14,376 nt of DNA from contig JAMQCK010000889.1 in the NCBI GenBank assembly GCA_024196135.1, positions 1 to 14,376 on the forward strand, read 5' to 3'. A program made the translations under genes and the position numbers. Each line of letters starts with the position of its first letter. The first letter of the stretch is position 1. The notes below the pieces were generated by a model that had not been told where the DNA came from, searched no databases, and was given only the letters and a program-made list of their open reading frames with translations. Source of the stretch: Pleurotus ostreatus/Saccharomyces cerevisiae fusant (lineage: Eukaryota > Opisthokonta). This document shows, piece after piece, positions 8,587-14,376 of this stretch.

Positions 8587-8820
8587 GACGAGGACTCAAA
8601 GAGACCTCCGTCGGCCGCATGTGCATTGTCCCGCTCATCTCGCTTCTTTGTGTCGCCCGAGCGGACATTATCGCATGCGGCGCGTCAGAACAAAGCCAAG
8701 TCGGCCTCTATTCAGGGAACATCGCTGTTCATTACTTTGACTCACAGCGAAGGTTGCGAGACCGGCGTACTAGTCCTGATGGGGCACGGGCATAGACAGA
8801 ACAAAAAGCGGCGCAGGTGG

Positions 8821-8828
8821 TATATAAG
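8821..8828 (+). promoter_or_regulatory. TATA box of the fourth gene
   Basis: TATATAAG at 8821-8828 is a near-perfect TATA box, 73 bp before the ATG at 8894. That leaves a leader of about 35-45 bases. It is framed by an imperfect inverted repeat, CGCA-GGTGG before and CCACC-gc-TGCG after. Confidence 0.6.
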
Positions 8829-8893
8829 CCGCCACCGCTGCGTTGTGGGAGCCACACCCGATACGCAATACCGACGCCCCTCTGTGCACAACG

Positions 8894-9755
8894 ATGAGCA
8901 CAACCCTCGCGATCAACAAAGACGACGAAGGTGAGCGCGCACCTCGATGCCAGTGGAGTGCTTTTGTTGACGAGCACAGTGACCCGCGTGCCGACGCCCT
9001 TGGGACCCGGAGAGTCGTTGTCGTGGCCGTCGAAACTCACTGGCCGTCATATCTTCACTGTCTCCTGGGAGGAGAAATCAGTGCAGTGGATGGCTGGGAG
9101 CTTCAAGCCGCTGCATGTATGGGGTCAGAAAGTCGTCCGCGAAGATGGTCAGCACACCAAAGCCGAACCGGTCACCCTTCATAACTATTTCGGCCCGCAC
9201 ACCATCCGGTTGCAGCGCGTTATCGAGTCCCCCGTAAAGCCGTTCACATCAGACATGCTGAAAGTGATGGCCCGGGTGGGCCACCTCTGCGATACTCTCG
9301 ACGTGGGCGTGTGCTGGGCGATCGCCGAGCCGGCTATGACGAGGCTGAGCGGTGTCAAGAAGCTCACCTTCCACCTCGGCGATGTAGAAGACGTAGGAAA
9401 GCTGGTCAAATGGCTTGCTTCCCCCCGCCCGAAGGGCGGTCGTCCGAACTTGCCGTTTCTTCACACCCTCAGAATCACCTGCGACGGGGGTTGCGACCTT
9501 GACGAGCTTGTGAAGTGCTTCGTCTTGCGGTCGTCCCTGGGAGGTAAGCCCCTTGCGCTGACCTACGGCATGCCCGCCTTCTGGCCGGCCCCACACGAGA
9601 TAGAGATCGCGAAGGATCAGCTGTCCAGAGCCCAGGTAGTATTGCACGTACAGCGCTCTGAGGAGCAGCTTCTGAGCTCAGAGGACGAGGGAGATGAGGA
9701 TCAGGCACCTTCTACGTCGACGCTGGGAGATATCAGCGAGGAGGAGGATGCTTGA
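8894..9755 (+). CDS. Protein of unknown function with acidic C-terminal tail
   Basis: Exons are 8894-8930 and 8980-9755 with a 49-bp phase-1 intron (donor gtgagc, acceptor gcacag, TTGAC branch-like site). The protein is 270 residues, beginning MSTTLAINKDDEVTRVPTP. The ATG was chosen because it is the first after the TATA box and splices in frame. I recognise no domain. The middle has alternating hydrophobic stretches (MTRLSGVKKLTFHLGDVEDV, then FLHTLRITCDGGCDLDELVK) that resemble the strand-helix units of leucine-rich repeats in fungal F-box-type proteins, but no F-box is visible at the N terminus. The last 30 residues are very acidic (SSEDEGDEDQ...SEEEDA). There is no signal peptide or membrane segment. 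Unlike its neighbours it has no zinc finger, so it interrupts the zinc-finger cluster. Confidence 0.75.
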
Positions 9756-10461
9756 ATTCCGCTGACACTACCTGGGCTAGTTTTTGTCCGACGATAATTG
9801 TAGCAGTTGTTTTGTAGTTGTACCAGTATTGGGTTCAGAATGACCGAGCCAGTATCATGCGCAAATATAGACGAACCTGCCAATCGGCCTCGGACACGCA
9901 CGGTAAATTGCTCCTCTTCCGGAGTATGTCGAATTCAGCTAGAGCATATTCAAATTATCTCAGGAGATACCTAGCCTGCTAATTGAACCTAACATTGCGA
10001 GGAGAGCCACCAGATGACGGGAGAGACGAGTGCTTAGCCCGACAGATGGAAGCCACGTGTCAAATGTACGCGTGGTTCTGTCACATCCTTCGTCACGCCT
10101 TCCAGGTCGAGGCTTCTCCTTCGCTCGGTCGTCCATGCTCGGCCTCCGGTTGTTACAAACAGAACAAAAACCATCCTATCATTTTGACTACGCACCTTGT
10201 TTGACGTCTGATTGCGACATATTCGTGCCCTGACTTCCAAAGCACGATAAGCGCAAGTCATCTACCGTTGCTTTGGGGTCAAATCTGCGGTAATTTCTCG
10301 ACGAGTACCTACGAGATCATACTGAACTTACACCAGTAGCTCCCTTAACCTGTACTTCGACATATGCGCTAATCGCCCGTCGCACGATTTGGTCGCAGGA
10401 CAAAAGCAACGGACTTTTTCTGGAGAAAAGGCATGTTTGTGATCGTACGAGCAGTCTCTAT
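9756..10461. other. Intergenic stretch, nothing firm
   Basis: This holds the 3' UTR of the fourth gene and sequence upstream of the fifth. A CACGTG at 10054, followed by CGTGGTTC and CCTTC, faintly resembles copy B of the dispersed repeat near 8325-8370, but similarity does not persist to a CGTCCG core. Short open frames are not convincing. Confidence 0.4.
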
Positions 10462-10514
10462 CCGCCGAGGCGGTACTTAAGCGACAAAGCAAACCGCATC
10501 AGACATCTATATAA
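10462..10514 (+). promoter_or_regulatory. Promoter of the fifth gene: CCGCC-GA-GGCGG palindrome and TATATAA
   Basis: A perfect 5-bp inverted repeat, CCGCCGAGGCGG, lies at 10462-10473, and TATATAA lies at 10508-10514. The first ATG after the TATA box is at 10615, with no other ATG between. Inverted CGG-type half sites are typical targets of fungal Zn2Cys6 regulators, though here the arms are close together. The 24-bp element of the single-finger genes is absent. Confidence 0.5.
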
Positions 10515-10614
10515 TAGCGTCCCTCAGAGCTCTGCTTTCGGGATCTTCCAAAGCTACCGACGTATCTGATTGATCCAACAGCTGCGCTGTTGCCTCTCCC
10601 CCTTCTTCCATTTC

Positions 10615-12338
10615 ATGGTATTATGTGGTTCACTGACGAATCCGCTCGAGGCTGCGAAGGAAACTCAGAAGGTGAGTATTTCCGATGTACTTGATCCGCC
10701 TCGCCACTCGATCTCACCGACGCCACTTCTCAGGGTGAGTTCCTCTCAGTCGACAGCATTCCCGGATTCGTCCAGTGCATATGTCAGGTGTGCGGCCAGC
10801 GCGTGATCAGCGGCGATGGCCAGAAACGACACCGACTAAGCCACTTGTCGGACGATGCTCCGAAGGCCGAGGAGACGAAAAGGTGCGCTCATATCCTTCG
10901 CGGACGAGTAACGAGACAGCCGGCCTTTCTATGGCTGAGGATGGCTATAATCGTCGTAGACCTTTTGATCCAGCTTTTCTCGTTGACTGATGCGCTCTTA
11001 GGCCTCACAGATGCAGGTACTGCATGCAAGGGTTCGCGCAGAATGGGACGATGCTCAGTCATATTAGGGCGAAACAGTACGTGCCCCTTTTCTATCCCCT
11101 ACGAAGACATGACCCTTCACCGGTGCATTAACGAGTCGTGCTGTACACTAGAGCGCTAACTAATGACTCCCAGCGAGCAACACCGTAAACTTCAATGCAC
11201 CGACTGCGGTGAGAGGTTCGCCGATCATGCAGGCCTCCATCGCCATCGCAAGCGTAAGCACGGCTGGATGACGTCCAACCCAAGAGGCCCGAAGAGCAAT
11301 ACAACGTCCCAAAAGTCTGTGGCAAGAGGACAGGCGTCGAAGAAGCGGCAGGTCACGCCGACGACTGCAATGCCTCATACGGACGACGCGTCCACAGCGG
11401 AAACGACGCAGGCGCCGACGCCTCCAGAGACTGAGCTCCGACCTACTGCGCCACTCAGTTCGAGCTCAACTCATCGTGTCCCGTTCAACGCGCCAAGCTT
11501 CCCTTTCACCTTCGCTGCCGACACGACGGGCGCCGTCGACTTCTTCTCGGTCAACCGATCTGTACAACATGTGGACTCTCTGGATGCTACGCCCGCTGGA
11601 GCCTTCACTCTGCCCGACCACGATGTGCTGCATGGTTTCGGTGAAGAATACACGTCTGCTTTCAAGATGCAGGCTCCGGCAAGCGACTTCGCCTACCAGT
11701 ATCATCCTCAGGCGAAAATCGAACCCGACCTCGCGGAGACCTTCGACGACCCTGGCGCCCTTGTTCAGCCCTTCGCGCCGATCGCTCCCTCCTTCGGCAG
11801 TATCTTCTCCGACTCGACTTCATTTCCGATTACCCCAACGCCCTCGCTGCTTACAAGAGCGACCGCAGCCGCTTCAACATCCGCGGCTGTACCCTCCGAC
11901 ATCTCGTCGACTCCGGAAACGCCTCTTGCGAATCCGCCTTCTTCCTCCCCATGGTATTTCGAGCGCAACCTCGACGCGTGCAACATCGACACCAATTACG
12001 ATGCAAACTTCGACTTTTCGTCCTCTCACTTGCAGCAAATTCTCGAGCCTTATCCGCACGCGGCCAGCGAGTTTTTCGAGCCCGAAGGCTTGGTTTCTTC
12101 CTACGCACCGGCGACAGAGTATGATGACGTGGGCGAGCAGAACCTCACTGAGACGCCGTTGCAGATGCAGTACGCGACGGAGTCCACGGAATACACGACG
12201 CAGGCATCGGCGCACGCGATGGACCACGGCGGCTGGCCGACGCTGGCATATAACGGTGAGGGCTCGTCTTCGGTGGATTATTCCGCATCCTACTTTGGGA
12301 CATTCACGCCGTCACGTCATTTCTATGACTGGCCATAG
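10615..12338 (+). CDS. Three-finger C2H2 zinc-finger protein
   Basis: Exons are 10615-10671, 10734-10882, 11002-11076 and 11174-12338, giving 481 residues. Intron lengths are 62, 119 and 97 bp and phases 0, 2 and 2, with CTGAT and CTAAC branch sites in the last two. Finger 1 is C36-C39-H52-H56, finger 2 C73-C76-H89-H94 and finger 3 C102-C105-H118-H123. Each finger has its own exon, and H94 is a split codon CA|C. The 75-base third exon has the same length and phase as exon 198-272 of the first gene, and the joints align (KRPHRC / KRPYRC; CTDCGERFAD / CIDCGERFAD). After the fingers the protein is Ser/Thr/Pro-rich and mildly acidic, with no clear similarity to the first gene's tail. Tandem C2H2 fingers suggest a nuclear DNA-binding regulator. 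The four-exon model is well supported by this agreement; the first exon rests on splice signals and ATG alone. Confidence 0.88.
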
Positions 12339-12400
12339 GCTCGCGATGTTGAGCGTCGGCGATTAGTTTAAGCATTACCACCGCACAAATCCTAGGGCCT

Positions 12401-12430
12401 GAATCATGCTTGCCGAGCATCGCATGATTC
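12401..12430 (+). other. Hairpin in the 3' region of the fifth gene
   Basis: GAATCATGC (12401-12409) and GCATGATTC (12422-12430) are a perfect 9-bp inverted repeat with a 12-bp spacer, starting 63 bp after the stop codon. In RNA this would be a stable stem-loop in the 3' UTR. It could affect stability or 3' end formation; a DNA palindrome bound by a dimer is the alternative. Confidence 0.45.
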
Positions 12431-12606
12431 GACTCAACTTGCTGGATTTGTACGAGGATAATGTCGTATTTATCTTTAACAATTAATCCAACCCCGACCC
12501 CCTCCGATTGTTACTTAGATGGCTTGCATCGTGGAGACCACTGACGCATTCTTTCTTGTGCGACTGGACGTCCTCGAGACGGAGACGGCGGTAAAGTCAG
12601 ATTTCG

Positions 12607-12873
12607 TCAAGATTTTGTGGCGAGGACGTCGAAGTTGTGTGTCAATGTGGCACTGACGTAGGCGTATCGGACTTCCTTGCGCGTATAGTCTTCGAAGACG
12701 TAGCGCCGGGCGATCGAAGGGGCTACTGGTAATTCGCCCATCGCAGAACCTGCCAAATATCTCATCCTCAATATGCCTACTACGATCGCAGTGTCGGGGA
12801 ATTCACCTGCTGTCCAGCAATAGCAATGAAGACGGTCCGCGAGGAGGGCAATTACGCTATCTATCTGGTACAT
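12607..12873 (-). CDS. Candidate small minus-strand gene or terminal exon
   Basis: An 88-codon frame runs from ATG at 12873 to a TGA at 12607. Its composition is balanced and protein-like (for example SIARRYVFEDYTRKEVRYAY), unlike the Arg/Ser-rich antisense frames in this window, and no other gene overlaps it. A TAG directly precedes the ATG, so it is either a small protein or a last exon spliced to an acceptor (gcggtag) just before it. I recognise no domain. It would converge on the fifth gene. The rest of 12431-13225 shows no supported feature. Confidence 0.35.
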   Translation of the reverse strand: MYQIDSVIALLADRLHCYCWTAGEFPDTAIVVGILRMRYLAGSAMGELPVAPSIARRYVFEDYTRKEVRYAYVSATLTHNFDVLATKS

Positions 12874-13225
12874 CTACCGCTTGCGCTCAGGACACACGTA
12901 CGGCGGCTGATCTTGTTTTGACGCGGGCGCGTGTTGTGGGTCCGGGCGCTCGGCAGATGCCGAACAATAACGACACGAATGTGGGACAATGGACCATGCA
13001 TCGCAAGCTTTGCCAGTGACCGTCAACATACTACCCTACGCAACTTCCTCTAGCAGTCTCTCTGACTGCCTTCGACAGACCAGCATCTATCGGGTGCGTC
13101 ACTTACCTCCGCCCTCGCGCCTTCGTCTCTAATCAAATCATTCACTACAGCAATTACGCCTTGGCCTTGCCACTCGACATCAGTTCTCGCAGCCACAAAA
13201 GCAGCGCTGCACATCTCAGGTCTCC

Positions 13226-14038
13226 ATGAACTTTGCTGCCTCCTCTGTCGCGTCGTCCTCGCCCGTGACTTGGGCATATCAGCCTTCGCTCCTCGAAGCG
13301 CAGGCTGCGCTCGGTGCCGATCGCGATGTCTGGTACTGGCCGCGAGCGCCGGATGAATATCAGTCTCTCGGAGGCGCTGGGTCCGCCATGGCTTGGATGT
13401 CGTGGCATGAATCACAGACTCAGGCGTGGTGGCAAGGTTATAGAGCATGCCAGGCCCAGTTATCTGCTACCCTCTATCCTGTCGACTCAGATCGACATAG
13501 CCCCCCGCAGGCGCCGCTTGCCTCCTCCCTCCCCTCCTCCGAACAACCTCCGTCGCGCTCTGACCTTGCAGCACCAGAAGTCCATGCACTCGCGACAGCA
13601 TGCTACGACGATCGTCTGAACATGCCCGCCCCTTCCAACGACGGGCACGCGCATGAGGAAGATATTGTGGACTACGCGTATGGATGCTCCTCACGGCACC
13701 TTCTTTCCGACTACGTCGACGATGTCTACTTCTCGCCGCCGCAGGCTCCCGAAAGCGACGAGGGAAACTCGTCAAGCGCCTCCTCCTCTAGGAGCGACTC
13801 GCTGAGTTCTTCTGCAGATGAACTCGACGACTGCATGCCTGCGCATGCATCGTCGGAATACGATGGCGCAAACTCTTCCGACGCGCATGATCTAGCAGAC
13901 GACCCTATTCCCGCCGCCTTGCGCGCCCGTCACAGCTTCAGCGACGTGAAGCTTGGCCCAACCGGCCGATATACCTTGCAACCCACGAAGACCTTGCCGC
14001 TGTACGCTGAGGAGCGGCGAGTTCCTATAGAAATATAG
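13226..14038 (+). CDS. Ser-rich protein of unknown function
   Basis: This is a single-exon frame of 270 residues. The ATG follows a pyrimidine-rich leader and is the first in frame. Residues 35-75 are rich in Trp and Tyr (DVWYWPRAP, MAWMSWHESQ, AWWQGYRACQ). The middle is Pro/Ser-rich and acidic, with YVDDVYFSPPQAPESDEG. A Ser run (SSASSSRSDSLSSSADELDD) follows, and the end is basic to mixed (RARHSFSDVKLGPTGRY). There is no zinc finger, signal peptide or membrane span. I do not recognise it. The length of the open frame with little competing coding on the other strand supports a real gene. No TATA box is evident within 150 bp upstream. Confidence 0.65.
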   Translation: MNFAASSVASSSPVTWAYQPSLLEAQAALGADRDVWYWPRAPDEYQSLGGAGSAMAWMSWHESQTQAWWQGYRACQAQLSATLYPVDSDRHSPPQAPLASSLPSSEQPPSRSDLAAPEVHALATACYDDRLNMPAPSNDGHAHEEDIVDYAYGCSSRHLLSDYVDDVYFSPPQAPESDEGNSSSASSSRSDSLSSSADELDDCMPAHASSEYDGANSSDAHDLADDPIPAALRARHSFSDVKLGPTGRYTLQPTKTLPLYAEERRVPIEI

Positions 14039-14163
14039 ACATCGAGGAATGCTGCACATCACCACATACTATTCCATGGCCACCTCGGACATCTCCATCG
14101 TGTATATACGAGTATTCTCGATTGCTCAGTGTTGCTGCTATGGTGTAATCACCTGTCCTGTAT

Positions 14164-14346
14164 TCATCTAAGTCCAAGCGATGGAGGGCTTGAGGGCTCC
14201 TTCAGACAGTATTGCCCCTCGACGTCGCGCCGTTTGGTTTGCCATATCGCCCACCGGACATCTATATGAAGAGGGGTGTTAAGAGGGACAAGACTTACAA
14301 GAAACCAATTGATCAGCTCCATGGTGTTTCGTCTACGCGTATTCAT
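14164..14346 (-). CDS. Possible exon of a minus-strand gene entering from the right edge
   Basis: The frame from 14346 to 14164 includes NTMELINWFL followed at once, on the minus strand, by GTAAGT, a consensus donor (near 14292-14297), with a CTTAAC branch-like site and a CATATAG acceptor about 37 bp later. That would be a very short intron. The open reading continues upstream toward the window edge. It may be the end of a gene mostly outside the window, or chance. The stretch 14039-14163 is probably the 3' UTR of the gene before. Confidence 0.2.
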   Translation of the reverse strand: MNTRRRNTMELINWFLVSLVPLNTPLHIDVRWAIWQTKRRDVEGQYCLKEPSSPPSLGLR

Positions 14347-14376
14347 CGGCAGATAAAGCCATAGGTCGCGCCCAGA

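Noticed and set aside
8506..8934. Plus-strand open frame of 142 codons upstream of the fourth gene
   Set aside because: It runs through the repeat relic, the TATA box and the first exon of the fourth gene in another frame, so it is not a separate gene.
11476..12366. Long alternative + strand frame (296 codons) inside the fifth gene
   Set aside because: It is a low-complexity Arg/Ser/Thr shadow; the main frame continues directly from the third zinc finger.
1..14376. CRISPR arrays, bacterial-type operons, intact transposon or long terminal repeats
   Set aside because: I found no regularly spaced repeats, transposase or reverse-transcriptase motifs, terminal inverted repeats or target-site duplications.

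Overview
The window looks like nuclear DNA of a filamentous basidiomycete, most likely an Agaricomycete. The signs are GC-rich coding sequence, short GT-AG introns (mostly 49-119 bp) with CTRAY-type branch sites, TATA-box promoters, and Ser/Pro/Ala-rich proteins of the kind common in these fungi. No bacterial, viral or complete transposon gene is visible. This is inferred from style, not from a database match. All six well-supported genes lie on the + strand. || Four of the six are C2H2 zinc-finger genes of two related designs. The first (1-1553, 5' end outside the window) and the fifth (10615-12338) each encode three N-terminal fingers spread over three exons, with all finger-region introns in phase 2. 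The last His codon of finger 2 is split by an intron in both. The second (3072-4567) and third (6450-8020) each encode one finger just after a 53-bp phase-2 intron. They share a Gln-rich segment, an FPPVPPPQ motif and a C-terminal APNF...FIP motif, so they are tandem paralogues. The two single-finger genes lie between the two three-finger genes. || Two genes are not zinc-finger genes. One at 8894-9755 has two exons and encodes a 270-residue protein with an acidic tail. One at 13226-14038 has a single exon and encodes a 270-residue Ser-rich protein. I recognise neither. || The intergenic stretches are not empty. The single-finger genes share a 24-bp promoter element (22 of 24 identical) placed 8 bp before a TATA-like sequence in both. 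Upstream of genes two, three and four lie strongly diverged copies of one repeat or gene relic (about 2374-2789, 5030-5345, 6094-6304, 8284-8586). Two copies carry a pol III B-box-like sequence exactly 41 bp from a CACGTG. The simplest reading is a cluster of putative DNA-binding proteins that grew by local duplication, carrying upstream DNA along. What the proteins regulate cannot be read from the sequence. Three minus-strand open frames (5302-5634, 12607-12873, 14164-14346) are kept as weak candidates.
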